Source: Massilia norwichensis (GTDB lineage Bacteria > Pseudomonadota > Gammaproteobacteria > Burkholderiales > Burkholderiaceae_D). Taken from it: a stretch of 64,000 bases of DNA. The stretch lies in the NCBI RefSeq assembly GCF_024753245.1, contig NZ_JANUGX010000001.1, positions 310,001 through 374,000 on the forward strand, in the 5' to 3' direction. Positions within the stretch are counted from its first letter, which is position 1; each line of letters opens with the position of its first letter. The position numbers and the translations under genes were made by a program. This document shows positions 1 to 13,376 of this stretch, piece by piece. Below the pieces are notes generated by a model that saw nothing but the letters and a program-made list of their open reading frames with translations, was not told the origin of the DNA and did no database searches.

Positions 1-2313
1 CGCCACCAGGTTGTAGAGCATCGCCCAGCCCAGGTTCTGGCGGATCACGCGCACGCAGGCGCCGGCCGTGCGCAGCGCTTCGGCCAGCGGCGCCAGGCCG
101 CGATCGCCCAACGCTGCGCCGGCCCCCAGCAGCACGCAGTCGGCATGCAGTTGCGCCAGCTGGGCGCCCTGTCCCATCGCGAACGAGACGTCGGCGCCGC
201 TCAGCACCGCGGCATCGTTGATGCCGTCGCCGACCATCGCCACCACCGCGCCCTGCGCCTGCAGCGTCCGCACCGCGTCGAGCTTGTCCTGCGGCAGCTG
301 GCGTCCGCGCGCATCGCGGATGCCGAGTTCGTCCGCCACCGCGCGTACCGCCTCCTCGTCGTCGCCGGACAGCAGCAGCACCGTCTTGCCGCGCGCCTGC
401 AGTTCGCGCACCAGGTCCGCCGCCTCGGGACGCAGGGCGTCGACCAGGTCGAAGCGCGCCAGCCAGCGCCCGGCACTGCCGAGCCAGATCGTGGTCGCGC
501 CGGGCACGCTGCCCAGCGGCGGCGGCGACCCGGCCAGCGCCGCCACGAAGGCCGCGCTGCCGAGCCGGTAGCGCAGGCCCGCCACCTCGCCGGCGATACC
601 CTGCCCGACCACGTTCTCGACCTCCTGCGCCGCCAGCGGCGCCGCAGCGGACCCGTCGAGGGCTTCGCGCAAGGCCTGCGCCAGCGGATGCGCGTTCCCG
701 GCTTCGAGCGCCACCGCGATGCGCAGGCAGGCGACGTCGTCCAGCAGCTCGAGCGCCACCGTATCCTGCAGCGCGGGCCGGCCGCGCGTGAGGGTACCGG
801 TCTTGTCGAACACCACATGGGTCGAACGCTCGAGCGTCTCCAGCACGTGCGGCTTCACCGCCAGCACGCCATGGCGCAGCAGGCGCTCCAGCGCCGCCGC
901 CAGCGCGGTCGGCGTCGCCAGCGACAGCGCGCAGGGGCAGGACACCACCAGCACCGCGATCGCCGCCGGCCAGGCCCGCGCTGGATAGACCGCATGCCAG
1001 AACGCGAACACGGCGCCGGTCAGAACCAGCAGCACCACGACGAACCAGGCGCCGACGCGATCCGCCCACTGGGCCAGCCGCGGCTTGTCCTGGCCCGCGC
1101 GTTCGCTCAGGCGCACCAGCATCGCCAGCGTGCTGTCGGCGGCGCAGCTCTCGACGCGGACCGTCACCGCCTGCGCGACGTTGACCGCGCCGCCCGGCAG
1201 CTGCTCGCCCGGACCGACCGCGCGGGTGCGGCTCTCGCCGGTGAGCAGGGCCAGGTCGACCTCGGTTTGGCCGGCGAGGATCACGCCATCCGCCGCCACC
1301 GTCTGGCCCGGCGCGACCAGGATCACGTCGCCGGGCTGCAGGCGCGCGGCGGCGATCGTCTCCGGTTCGCAGGGCGCGGGCCAGCCGGACAGGCGCTGCG
1401 CGGTGGCCGGCACCGCGTGCTGCAAGCCTTCCAGCGCGCGCGCGGCCTTGCGGCGGGCGTCGAGTTCGAGCCAGCGGCTGCCCAGCAGCAGGAACACGAA
1501 CATGGTGATCGAGTCGAACCAGACCTCGCCTTCCCCGCGCACAAGGGAGACGGCGCTGCCGATGAAGGCGGCCAGGATGCCCAGCGCCACCGGCACGTCC
1601 ATGCCGGGCAGGCCGCGCCGCAGATCCATCCAGGCGCCGCGCAGGAACGGCCAGGCGCAGTAGCTGACGGCCGGCAGCGTGAGCAGGAAGGAGGCCCAGC
1701 CCATCAGGGCGGTCATGTCGGCATCCATGGTGCCGTCGTTCGCCAGGTAGACCGGGACCGCGTACATCATCACCTGCATCATCGACAGGCCGGCCACGAA
1801 CAGGCGCCGCATCAGCGCCTTGCGGGCGCGCTCGAGCTGGGCGCCGTGGCGGGTGGCATCGTAGGGATAGGCGGTGTAGCCGATGCCGCGCAGGGCGGCG
1901 ATGATCCGGCTCGGGCGGCAGACGGCGCTGTCCCAGCGCACGTGCAGGCGTTCGGTGGCGACGTTCAGCACCGCCGAGGCGACGCCCGGCAGCGCCGCCA
2001 CCCGGCGTTCGATCAGCCACACGCAGGCAGCGCAGCGCAGGCCCTCGACCGTGAACACGGCATCACCGTCCAGACCCAGTTCGTCGTACATCTGCAGGGC
2101 CGGCGCATCGGCGGCATCGGCCGGTGCCGCGTAGCCGCTGCGGCTGTCGTAATAGTCGTCCAGGCCGGCGTCGGCGATCGCTTGCGCCGCCGCGGCGCAG
2201 CCGGGACAGCACATGCTGCGCATCTCTCCCTTGACCTGCGCCTGCCAGCGTCCACCCTCGGCGGCCGCCTGACCGCAGTGGTAACAGGCTACCAGTTCCG
2301 TCATCGCATTCAT
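1..2313 (-). CDS. ccoI: Copper-translocating P1B-type ATPase (CcoI/FixI-like), 3' end cut by window edge
   Basis: The protein would pump Cu(I) across the inner membrane, for assembly of the CuB centre of cbb3 oxidase. About 771 codons are visible; only the last few residues are missing. In order it shows an N-terminal Cys-rich metal-binding region (a CCPGC stretch near residue 35), an HMA domain with LRCAAC near residue 92, membrane helices, the SCPCALS transport motif near residue 460, and the phosphorylation motif DKTGTLT near residue 500. The ATG at 2313 overlaps the stop of the upstream gene as ATGA, so translation is probably coupled. The placement next to hemN and a DsbD_2/TauE-like gene is typical of cco maturation clusters in Betaproteobacteria. 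A general copper exporter (CopA) is less likely because of the Cys-rich N-terminus and the context. Confidence 0.85.
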   Translation of the reverse strand, partial: MNAMTELVACYHCGQAAAEGGRWQAQVKGEMRSMCCPGCAAAAQAIADAGLDDYYDSRSGYAAPADAADAPALQMYDELGLDGDAVFTVEGLRCAACVWLIERRVAALPGVASAVLNVATERLHVRWDSAVCRPSRIIAALRGIGYTAYPYDATRHGAQLERARKALMRRLFVAGLSMMQVMMYAVPVYLANDGTMDADMTALMGWASFLLTLPAVSYCAWPFLRGAWMDLRRGLPGMDVPVALGILAAFIGSAVSLVRGEGEVWFDSITMFVFLLLGSRWLELDARRKAARALEGLQHAVPATAQRLSGWPAPCEPETIAAARLQPGDVILVAPGQTVAADGVILAGQTEVDLALLTGESRTRAVGPGEQLPGGAVNVAQAVTVRVESCAADSTLAMLVRLSERAGQDKPRLAQWADRVGAWFVVVLLVLTGAVFAFWHAVYPARAWPAAIAVLVVSCPCALSLATPTALAAALERLLRHGVLAVKPHVLETLERSTHVVFDKTGTLTRGRPALQDTVALELLDDVACLRIAVALEAGNAHPLAQALREALDGSAAAPLAAQEVENVVGQGIAGEVAGLRYRLGSAAFVAALAGSPPPLGSVPGATTIWLGSAGRWLARFDLVDALRPEAADLVRELQARGKTVLLLSGDDEEAVRAVADELGIRDARGRQLPQDKLDAVRTLQAQGAVVAMVGDGINDAAVLSGADVSFAMGQGAQLAQLHADCVLLGAGAALGDRGLAPLAEALRTAGACVRVIRQNLGWAMLYNLVA

Positions 2314-3071
2314 GCCGCCACCCCTGCCGTGACGCACAGGCTTTCGACCCAGCTGTGCGGCAGGCCACCGGCTGCGCGCACCAGGCCGAGCAGGCCGAAA
2401 CCCAGCACCAGCGCGCCGCAGGCCAGACGCACGCCGCGCAGGCGCAGGCCGGCGCGCAGGCGCGCGCCCAGCAGTCCGAGGCCGAGCAGCATCGGCAGCG
2501 TGCCCAGGCCGAAGGCCAGCATCACCAGCGCACCGCCGGCCGCGGAACCGGACAACATCGCCGTCACCAGCACGCTGTAGACCATCCCGCAGGGCAGCCA
2601 GCCCCACAAGGCACCGGCGGCCAGCATTTTCGCGGGACCGAGGCTGGCGCCCGGCAGCGGCCGCACGTGGCGCAGCAAAGGCTGGACGCGGCGCCATACC
2701 AGCTGGCCGGCCTGCTCGAGGCGTGCCAGGCCGCGCCAGGCGTCCATCAGATACAGACCGAGCATGGCCAGCATCAGGTTGGCCATCCAGTAGCCGCCGG
2801 CTTGCAGCGCCGGCAGCCGCGCCAGCGCACCGGCGCCCTCACCGATGCCGCCCGCCAGCGCGCCTGCCGCCATGTAGCTGGCGATGCGGCCGGCATTATA
2901 CGCCAGCACGTTGGCCAGTGCGGGCGCTGCCTGAGGCACGACGCGCAGCGGTATCGGTCGGGCGGCGCCAGGCACCACCGACAGCGCGCCCACGATCCCG
3001 CCGCACATGCCGGCGCAATGCACGCTGCCGAGCAGGCCGACCACAAATACGGGAACCAGGGCAAGGGGCAT
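2310..3071 (-). CDS. TauE/SafE-like (DsbD_2-type) membrane protein of the cco cluster
   Basis: A 253-residue polytopic inner-membrane protein. The first helix carries HCAGMCGG (near residue 19), a Cys-containing signature of the DsbD_2 transmembrane family that databases often label sulfite exporter TauE/SafE. Proteins of this kind beside ccoI are thought to help copper or redox handling during cbb3 oxidase assembly; the exact role is not settled. The gene lies one base after the hemN stop and overlaps the ATPase start by ATGA, so hemN, this gene and ccoI are probably co-transcribed. The rest of the protein is hydrophobic and Gly/Ala/Leu-rich, with about six helices. Confidence 0.75.
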   Translation of the reverse strand: MPLALVPVFVVGLLGSVHCAGMCGGIVGALSVVPGAARPIPLRVVPQAAPALANVLAYNAGRIASYMAAGALAGGIGEGAGALARLPALQAGGYWMANLMLAMLGLYLMDAWRGLARLEQAGQLVWRRVQPLLRHVRPLPGASLGPAKMLAAGALWGWLPCGMVYSVLVTAMLSGSAAGGALVMLAFGLGTLPMLLGLGLLGARLRAGLRLRGVRLACGALVLGFGLLGLVRAAGGLPHSWVESLCVTAGVAA

Positions 3072-3072
3072 T

Positions 3073-4515
3073 TCAGACGGTCTTCGAATAGCGCGCTTCG
3101 GTCGTGCGCGCGGCCAGGTAGCGGTCGAACACCATGCACACGTTGCGGATCAGGAGGCGTCCGCGGTCGGAGACGCAGATCCAGTCGCCGTTCACGCTGA
3201 CCAGGCCATCCTCGGCCATCGCCGCCAGCTGCGCCAGTTCGGCGGCAAAGTACTGGCGGAACACGACCGGGAAGGCCTGCTCGATGGCGGAAATCGACAG
3301 CTCGAACTGGCACATCAGGCGCTGGATGACGGTGCGGCGCAGGACGTCGTCCATGTTCAGGCGGATGCCGCGCACCACCGGCAGCTCGTTGCGGTCGAGC
3401 GCATCGTAATAGGCGTCCAGGGTCTTGACGTTCTGGCTATAGGTCGCGCCCACCGCGCCGATGGCGGACACGCCGCAGGACACCAGGTCGCTGTCGGCAT
3501 GGGTCGAATAGCCCTGGAAGTTGCGGTGCAGGCGGCCCTGGCGCTGGGCGATGGCAAGGTCGTCGTTCGGCTTGGCGAAATGGTCCATGCCGATATAGAC
3601 ATAGCCGGCCGCCGTCAGCCGCTCGATGCACAGCTGGAGCATCTGCAGCTTGGTATCGCTGTCCGGCATATCGGCGTCGAGGATGCGCCGCTGCGGCTTG
3701 AACAGGTGCGGCAGGTGGGCGTAATGGTAGACGGCGATGCGGTCCGGGTCGGCCGCCACCACCTTCTCCAGCGTCGCCGCCATGGTGTCTGGAGTCTGCT
3801 TGGGCAGGCCATAGATCAGGTCGATGCTGACCGAGCGGAAGCCGGCGGCGCGGCTGGCCTCGATGATGGCGCGCGTCTCCGCTTCCGGCTGGATGCGGTT
3901 GACGGCCTTCTGCACCTCGGCATCGAAATCCTGCACGCCGAGGCTGATGCGGTTGAAGCCCTGGGCGCGCAGGCTGTGCACGCGCTCGACGGAGACGGTG
4001 CGCGGATCGACTTCGATCGAATACTCGCCGATCTCGTCCGGCGCGAAGCGGAAGCAGCGGCGCAGATGGTCCATCAGTTCGCCCATCTGGGCGTCGCTGA
4101 GATAGGTCGGGGTGCCGCCGCCGAAGTGCAGCTGTTCGACCTCCGCATCTTTCCCGCCCGTGCCGGCGAACAAGGCGCCCTGCATCGCCGCCTCCCGCTT
4201 CAGGTAGGACAGGTAGGTCGCCGCCTTCTCGCGGTTCCTGGTGACGATCTTGTTGCAGGCGCAGTAGTAGCAGACCGTGTCGCAGAACGGGATGTGCAGG
4301 TAGAGCGAGAGCGGGCGCGCATTGCCGCGCACGCGGCGGTCGGCCACGGCGTGCAGGTAGTCGCGGTAGCCGAAGCTGTCGGAGAAGCGGTCTGCGGTCG
4401 GGTAAGAGGTGTAGCGTGGGCCGGATTTGCTGAGGCGGGCGATCAGGCCGGCGTCGAAGTCGACCTTGGGCTGGAAGGCCAGGACTTCGCCCGGCAGGTC
4501 TTGTAGCTGCGTCAT
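3073..4515 (-). CDS. hemN: Oxygen-independent coproporphyrinogen III oxidase
   Basis: A radical-SAM enzyme that decarboxylates coproporphyrinogen III to protoporphyrinogen IX in anaerobic heme synthesis, in the cytoplasm. The 480-residue length matches HemN. The radical-SAM cysteines form C-x3-C-x2-C-x-C (C78, C82, C85, C87) in an IPFCDTVCYYCAC segment, with the N-terminal GPRYTSYPT motif before it and the GGGTPTYL SAM-binding motif after it. It heads a leftward operon with the TauE-like gene and ccoI. Two FNR/ANR-like boxes lie 57-92 bases upstream, which fits induction at low oxygen together with cbb3 maturation genes. Confidence 0.95.
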   Translation of the reverse strand: MTQLQDLPGEVLAFQPKVDFDAGLIARLSKSGPRYTSYPTADRFSDSFGYRDYLHAVADRRVRGNARPLSLYLHIPFCDTVCYYCACNKIVTRNREKAATYLSYLKREAAMQGALFAGTGGKDAEVEQLHFGGGTPTYLSDAQMGELMDHLRRCFRFAPDEIGEYSIEVDPRTVSVERVHSLRAQGFNRISLGVQDFDAEVQKAVNRIQPEAETRAIIEASRAAGFRSVSIDLIYGLPKQTPDTMAATLEKVVAADPDRIAVYHYAHLPHLFKPQRRILDADMPDSDTKLQMLQLCIERLTAAGYVYIGMDHFAKPNDDLAIAQRQGRLHRNFQGYSTHADSDLVSCGVSAIGAVGATYSQNVKTLDAYYDALDRNELPVVRGIRLNMDDVLRRTVIQRLMCQFELSISAIEQAFPVVFRQYFAAELAQLAAMAEDGLVSVNGDWICVSDRGRLLIRNVCMVFDRYLAARTTEARYSKTV

Positions 4516-4571
4516 GAAGAAACTCCTTGCGGACGCCGCCGAGGGGAAGCGTACTGTATGCGAGGAGTCTA

Positions 4572-4585
4572 TTGATTTGAATCAG
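4572..4585. promoter_or_regulatory. FNR/ANR-like box 1 upstream of hemN
   Basis: TTGATTTGAATCAG, one mismatch from the consensus TTGAT-N4-ATCAA. It lies 57 bases upstream of the hemN ATG in the hemN/DUF4349 divergent spacer. hemN is a classical FNR/ANR target. Confidence 0.6.
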
Positions 4586-4593
4586 GAAAATCT

Positions 4594-4607
4594 TTGACTT
4601 GCATCAA
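4594..4607. promoter_or_regulatory. FNR/ANR-like box 2 upstream of hemN
   Basis: TTGACTTGCATCAA, one mismatch from TTGAT-N4-ATCAA. Its start is 22 bases from the start of box 1 (two helical turns), so both would lie on the same DNA face. Confidence 0.6.
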
Positions 4608-4695
4608 AATTTGCCGAGCGATTTGAGGCCCTTGCTGATATTGCAGCGTGACATGTAGACTGAACGGCAATTCTCCCTGCCGTTGAAGGAAACAC

Positions 4696-5511
4696 ATGCG
4701 TCGTCCTATATCGATGTTAGCCCTGGCAAGCCTGCTTGCTGCCTGCTCCGCCAGACAGCAAGCGCCGCAAAGCGCCCTGGCAGAAACGGGACAGACGCGT
4801 GTCGGCCACCAGCGCGCAGCAGGAATCGCCTACGAACATGCGGTCGAACTGGAAGTGCCGGGTGCTCGGATGCGGCAGACCGCGACGGCGGTCCAGCAGG
4901 CCTGCGCGGCGCTGCCGGCGCATGGCTGCACGCTGCTGGAGTCGAGCATCCGCGGCGGGCTCACGGCCAGCGCCAGCGTCCGAATGCGCATCACGCCCGA
5001 CGGCGTCAACCAGGTGTTGCATGCGCTCGACGGCCGCGGCAAGCTCGTGTCGCAGTCCAGCAAGGGAGAGGATCTGTTCGAACCGATCCAGGACGGCGAA
5101 CGCAAGATGGCCATGCTGAACGCTTACCGCGAGCAGCTGCAAACGCTGGCCGGGCAGCGCGCGCTGGCGCCGGAGGCCATGATCAAGCTGCATCGCGAGC
5201 TCGCCGAAGTGCAGAGCGAGATCGAAAAGGCCGCGACTTCCCAGGCGCAGCTGCGCCGGCGGGTGGACACCGAGTTGCTGACGGTCGCCATGCACGAACG
5301 CGCGAGCGCAGGCCAGGCCGGCAAGGTGAAGCAGGCGCTCGAAGACTTCGGCGACGACCTGCTGCATGGCGTGGCCATGCTGATCACCTTCGTCGCCTCG
5401 ACGATTCCGTTTGCCGTGGCTGGCGCTATCGGCTACGCCGCCTGGCGGCGCCTGCGTGCGCGTCGTCGCCATCGGAAGCAGCCGGCGACGCCGGCCCCGG
5501 ACCAGCCCTGA
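4696..5511 (+). CDS. DUF4349-type lipoprotein
   Basis: A 271-residue predicted lipoprotein. The signal peptide ends in a lipobox LLAAC with the lipidated Cys at residue 17. The middle contains a helical, probably coiled-coil segment (roughly residues 130-195, rich in Gln/Glu/Lys/Arg), and a single membrane helix near residues 225-245 is followed by a strongly basic tail. This layout (signal, alpha/beta region, coiled coil, C-terminal helix) is that of DUF4349 proteins, whose function is unknown. It is divergent from hemN and convergent with the chemoreceptor gene. I see no catalytic motif. Confidence 0.65.
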   Translation: MRRPISMLALASLLAACSARQQAPQSALAETGQTRVGHQRAAGIAYEHAVELEVPGARMRQTATAVQQACAALPAHGCTLLESSIRGGLTASASVRMRITPDGVNQVLHALDGRGKLVSQSSKGEDLFEPIQDGERKMAMLNAYREQLQTLAGQRALAPEAMIKLHRELAEVQSEIEKAATSQAQLRRRVDTELLTVAMHERASAGQAGKVKQALEDFGDDLLHGVAMLITFVASTIPFAVAGAIGYAAWRRLRARRRHRKQPATPAPDQP

Positions 5512-5523
5512 CCGGGACCAGGC

Positions 5524-7080
5524 TCAGACGGTCCGGCCGGCCGTCTTGAACACCGCCAGCGCCTGCGACAGATGACGCGCCTGCTCGGCCACGTTGCTCG
5601 ACGCGGCCGCCGCTTCTTCCACCAGCGCCGCATTCTCGCGCGTGATGCCGTCCAGCGCGCGCATCGCGGCGTCGACCTGGGCGATGCCCTCGTGCTGCTC
5701 GCGCGATGCGAGCGTGATGCCGTGCATGATGCGCGAGGCGTCCTGCACCGAAGCGACCACTTCGCGCATGGTCTGGCCGGCGGTGCCGACCAGCGCGTTG
5801 CCCTGCCCGACCTTGTCGACCGAATCCTCGATCAGCAGCTTGATTTCGCGGGCCGCGCTGGCCGAACGCTGGGCCAGCGAGCGCACTTCGCCGGCGACGA
5901 CCGCGAAGCCCCTGCCCTGCTCGCCCGCGCGCGCCGCCTCGACGGCCGCGTTCAGCGCCAGGATATTCGTCTGGAAGGCGATGCCGTCGATCAGGCCGAT
6001 GATGTCGACGATGCGCGTCGCCGAACCGCTGATCTGGCTCATCGTCGCGCCCACCTCCTGCACCGCTGCGCCGCCGCGGTCGGCCACGCTGGAGGCGGCG
6101 CCGACCAGGCCATCGGCGCGCACCGCGCTGTCGGTGTTGCTGCCGGCCGCCGCCGCGACCTGGGCCAGGCTGGCGGCGGTCTGTTCGAGGCTGGCCGCCT
6201 GCGATTCGGTGCGGCGCGCCAGGTCCTGGTTGCCGGCCGCGATGCCTTGCGAGGCCGCCTCGATCGAGGCGACGTTGGCGCGCACGTCGCCGACGATCGC
6301 GGTCAGGTTGACCTTCAACTGGCGCAGCGCCAGCAGCAGGCGGCCGACTTCGTCGTCGCGGCCCGCTGGCGGGTTGTAGCTGAGGTCGCCGCCGGCCAGC
6401 GCGTAGACCGCGTCCTCGGCCTGGCGCAGCGGACGCACGACGGCGAACTGCAGCTCGCGCCAGGCCAGCAGGGTGAGCAGCGCGCCGGCGCCGGCCAGCA
6501 CGCGCCACGGGGTGCCGTCGACGGCTGCCGCCAGCACCGCCAGCAGCGCCGACTGGGTGCCCAGCAGCAGCGCCAGGCGCCGGCCCAGCGGCAGGTGGCG
6601 CATGGCGGCGATGTGCCCGCGCCAACCGGTCCTGGCCGGCTGTCCGCGCCGGATCGCGATGCCCTTGGCCTCGCCGGTGCGCAGGCGGCGGTACAGTGCC
6701 TCGGCCGCCTTCACCTGCTCGCGGTCGGGCCGGGTACGTACCGACATGTAGCCGACGATGCTGCCGCGCTCCTTGATCGGCACGACATTCGCGACCACCC
6801 AGTAGAAATCGCCGTTTTTGCGACGATTTTTCACCATGCCTGTCCACGGCAGGCCGGCCTGAAGCGTTTGCCAGAGGTCGGCAAAGGCTTCAGGCGGCAT
6901 GTCCGGATGGCGCACGACGTTATGCGCCTTGCCGATCAGCTCTTCCGCTTCGAAACCGCTGACCTCGATGAAGGCCGGGTTGACGTAAGTGATACGGCCC
7001 TTGGTATCGGTTTTGGAGACGATGGACTGGCCATCCTGGAGGATGTATTCGATGCCGGTAACCGGCAGGTTGGTGCGCAC
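5524..7080 (-). CDS. Aer-like aerotaxis receptor (PAS plus methyl-accepting signalling domain)
   Basis: A chemoreceptor that would sense redox or oxygen through a PAS domain and signal to CheA. I take the GTG at 7080 as start (518 residues): it has GGAG seven bases upstream and gives the MRTNLPVTG opening usual for this family, whereas the longer open frame to 7110 lacks a ribosome site. The N-terminal PAS domain (about residues 10-115) contains HPDMP and [12 protein letters not shown] as in E. coli Aer. A short hydrophobic hairpin lies near residues 160-200. The MCP hairpin tip with [20 protein letters not shown] follows near residue 365. A perfect FNR palindrome lies upstream. In Pseudomonas aeruginosa an aer gene is controlled by ANR, which fits this arrangement. 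Confidence 0.9.
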   Translation of the reverse strand: MRTNLPVTGIEYILQDGQSIVSKTDTKGRITYVNPAFIEVSGFEAEELIGKAHNVVRHPDMPPEAFADLWQTLQAGLPWTGMVKNRRKNGDFYWVVANVVPIKERGSIVGYMSVRTRPDREQVKAAEALYRRLRTGEAKGIAIRRGQPARTGWRGHIAAMRHLPLGRRLALLLGTQSALLAVLAAAVDGTPWRVLAGAGALLTLLAWRELQFAVVRPLRQAEDAVYALAGGDLSYNPPAGRDDEVGRLLLALRQLKVNLTAIVGDVRANVASIEAASQGIAAGNQDLARRTESQAASLEQTAASLAQVAAAAGSNTDSAVRADGLVGAASSVADRGGAAVQEVGATMSQISGSATRIVDIIGLIDGIAFQTNILALNAAVEAARAGEQGRGFAVVAGEVRSLAQRSASAAREIKLLIEDSVDKVGQGNALVGTAGQTMREVVASVQDASRIMHGITLASREQHEGIAQVDAAMRALDGITRENAALVEEAAAASSNVAEQARHLSQALAVFKTAGRTV

Positions 7081-7153
7081 GAGGGTGCTCCTTTTATTTC
7101 CATACGGCAACGCACATTATGCCGATTGTATAGACGTGCGAAAAGCAAATTTT

Positions 7154-7167
7154 TTGATCTAGATCAA
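7154..7167. promoter_or_regulatory. Perfect FNR/ANR box between aer-like gene and NRPS
   Basis: TTGATCTAGATCAA, a complete palindrome matching TTGAT-N4-ATCAA. It lies 74 bases upstream of the aer-like GTG and about 85 bases upstream of the first possible NRPS start, in the divergent spacer, so it could serve either gene. The surrounding sequence is AT-rich, unlike the flanking genes. Confidence 0.7.
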
Positions 7168-7249
7168 AGATTTTTCAGATTTACCTGTTCCACATAAAAT
7201 TTAGCAACGCTCCGATGAGCTTTCTTAAAATGTTGTACGCTGCGCCCAT

Positions 7250-11324
<4,075 letters not shown>

Positions 11325-11332
<8 letters not shown>

Positions 11333-11354
11333 GAGAAACTGAGAGAAACTGAGC
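11325..11354. repeat. Three tandem 10-base repeats at the NRPS stop
   Basis: The unit GAAACTGAGA occurs three times in a row (last base varies) and spans the NRPS stop codon. Each unit carries a TGA. It looks like simple slippage; no function is visible. Confidence 0.7.
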
Positions 11355-11372
11355 GGGCTTGAGGGGACTGCG

Positions 11373-12080
11373 GTGAGCGGACCGTGCGACCATGAAGACG
11401 TGCCGACACCGGTGCCGACGCCGGTGCCGGTCCAGTGGCGGGATGCGGGCGTGGCGTTGCCCGCGCCTGCCGCTGCGGGCTGGGGTTCCGGTTCTCCTAC
11501 CGGCATCTGTCGGTTAGTTGCAGATTCCGAGGATGTGCGCGTGATCGGCATCCAGGGCCAGCAGGAACGCGAAGCGGCGCGGCGGGCGATCCGTGCCGCC
11601 ATCGTGGCCGAACTTGCGCTGCTCTCGAGCTTGCCGCGCCAGCGCATCGCACTGCACACACCCGAGGGCCAGGTGCCCTACGCCCTGCTCGATACGCCGG
11701 ATGGCCAGCGCCGCGTCCACCTCGCGATCAGCCACGACGGCGCGCTGTCGCTGGCGGCGCTGTCCCGGCGCGGACCGGTCGGCATCGACGTCACGCTGGT
11801 GATGGACATCCCGGACTGGGAAGCGGTCGCGCGCGATTACCTGGGCCCGGCGCAGACGGCGGCACTGGCTGCCCTGCCCGCCGCCGCCCGCGCCGACGCC
11901 TTCGCCCGCGCCTGGAGCGAACGCGAAGCACGCCTGAAATACTTCGGCCGTGAACTGGTGGAATGGAGCGAAGACGGTGACCGCCCGCTGGCCGCCTGCC
12001 GCTGCCTGCCGCTGGCCCTGCCGGAAGGCTATGCAGGCGTCCTCGCCTTGCCGCCAGATCCGGACTCCATGCGGAGCTGA
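11373..12080 (+). CDS. 4'-phosphopantetheinyl transferase (Sfp type)
   Basis: It transfers phosphopantetheine from CoA to the carrier-protein serine. The 235-residue length fits the Sfp/EntD class. Visible motifs are ISHDGALSLAAL near residue 112, GIDVT near residue 132 (metal-binding Asp) and WSEREARLKYFG near residue 178, a variant of the WxxKEAxxK motif. The start is a GTG with GAGGGGA upstream. It lies 40 bases behind the NRPS-like gene on the same strand, so it most likely activates that protein. The first 45 residues are Pro/Val-rich and poorly conserved, so the true start may be further in. Confidence 0.8.
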   Translation: MSGPCDHEDVPTPVPTPVPVQWRDAGVALPAPAAAGWGSGSPTGICRLVADSEDVRVIGIQGQQEREAARRAIRAAIVAELALLSSLPRQRIALHTPEGQVPYALLDTPDGQRRVHLAISHDGALSLAALSRRGPVGIDVTLVMDIPDWEAVARDYLGPAQTAALAALPAAARADAFARAWSEREARLKYFGRELVEWSEDGDRPLAACRCLPLALPEGYAGVLALPPDPDSMRS

Positions 12081-12116
12081 ATGCCGTCCAGCTTGCAATG
12101 CAGGTAAGATTGCAGG

Positions 12117-13376
12117 ATGGACAATCTCACCCACTCCGTCGTCGGCCTCGGTGTCGGCGCCCTGATCGACCGCAGCCTGCCCGCCGAACCCAGCCAGGAC
12201 AACCAGCGTGTGCGCTCGCGCATGCTGCTCCTGATCGGCTGCCTGGCCAGCAATTTCCCCGACCTCGACCTGGTGCTCACGCCCCTGCTCGATGCGCCGC
12301 TGGGCTATCTGCTGCACCACCGCGGCCACACGCACACGCTGCTTGCCGCGATCGGCGAGGTCGCGCTGCTGCTGGCCCTCACCTGGCTGCTGTGGCCGGC
12401 AGCGCGGCGCCTGCTGAAGACCAGTCCCATGGCGTGGCGCGGCGCCCTGCTGGCGGCCTGTGCCGGGCTGGTGCTCCACATCGGCATGGACAGCCTCAAC
12501 GTCTATGGCGTGCATCCGTTCTGGCCCTTCGATCCGAACTGGTATTACGGCGACCTGGTCTTCATCGTCGAACCGGTGTTCTGGATCGGTTTCGGCGTGC
12601 CGCTCGCGGCCCTGGTGCGCAGTCCCTTCCTGCGGCGGCTGTGGCTGGCGGTGATCCTGCTGGTGCCGCTGGCGGCCACGCTGATGGGCTTCCTGCAATG
12701 GGGATCCTTTGTCGGCCTGCTGGCGCTTGGCCTGCTGCTGGCCTGGATACAGCGCAGCAACGACGAACACCATGGCGAATCGCGTGCCGCGCGCGGACGC
12801 CGGGCGCTCACGGCCGGTCTGGCCGCCTCGCTCGCCTTCGTCGGCCTGCAGGCGCTGGCCCTGCACCAGGCGCGCGTCCTCGTTGCACACGAGATCGAAC
12901 GCATCGACGCCGGCGAACGCCTGCTGGACACCGCGCTGTCGGCCTACCCTGCGAATCCGCTGTGCTGGTCCTTCGTGACCGTGGCAAGAGCCGGTGAAGG
13001 TGAGGCCGCCACCGTCCACCTGCGGCGCGGCATGCTGAGCGTCCTGCCCGGCCTGACACCGGTTTCGCACTGCCCGCCGCGCATCGCCGGCCCGGCGCTC
13101 GAAGACGCGCCGCCGCAAATCGCCTGGCAGCTCGAAGACCGCCAGCCGCTGGCCACCCTGCGCACCGTGGCGGCACGCGATTGCCGCGTCAATGCCTGGA
13201 TGCGCTTCGCGCGCGCGCCCTCGCTTGCGGAGGGCGTGGCGACCGACGTGCGCTGGGGCGAGCCGGGCAGCCGCAATTTCTCGACCCTGTCCTATGGCCA
13301 GGGGGCGGACCGGCCCTGCCCGCATCCGGTGCCGGGATGGGGCTATCCACGCGCCGACTTGTTGTCCGGGCACTAG
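12117..13376 (+). CDS. YdjM-like inner-membrane metal-dependent hydrolase (DUF457)
   Basis: A 419-residue membrane protein. The N-terminus MDNLTHSVVGLGVG, the NFPDLDLV segment near residue 44 and HHRGHTHT near residue 65 are hallmarks of the YdjM/LexA-regulated membrane hydrolase family; the His and Asp residues would bind metal. Four to five membrane helices follow. The C-terminal 170 residues are soluble and unassigned. The substrate is unknown. Its TAG stop overlaps the stop of the convergent glycosyltransferase gene within the four bases CTAG (13373-13376). Confidence 0.75.
   Translation: MDNLTHSVVGLGVGALIDRSLPAEPSQDNQRVRSRMLLLIGCLASNFPDLDLVLTPLLDAPLGYLLHHRGHTHTLLAAIGEVALLLALTWLLWPAARRLLKTSPMAWRGALLAACAGLVLHIGMDSLNVYGVHPFWPFDPNWYYGDLVFIVEPVFWIGFGVPLAALVRSPFLRRLWLAVILLVPLAATLMGFLQWGSFVGLLALGLLLAWIQRSNDEHHGESRAARGRRALTAGLAASLAFVGLQALALHQARVLVAHEIERIDAGERLLDTALSAYPANPLCWSFVTVARAGEGEAATVHLRRGMLSVLPGLTPVSHCPPRIAGPALEDAPPQIAWQLEDRQPLATLRTVAARDCRVNAWMRFARAPSLAEGVATDVRWGEPGSRNFSTLSYGQGADRPCPHPVPGWGYPRADLLSGH

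Noticed and set aside
145..2580. An 811-residue open frame on the plus strand opposite the ATPase
   Set aside because: It is an antisense shadow, rich in Arg, Gln, His, Gly and Ala as usual for GC-rich DNA. The minus strand gives a full P-type ATPase with all motifs in the same stretch.
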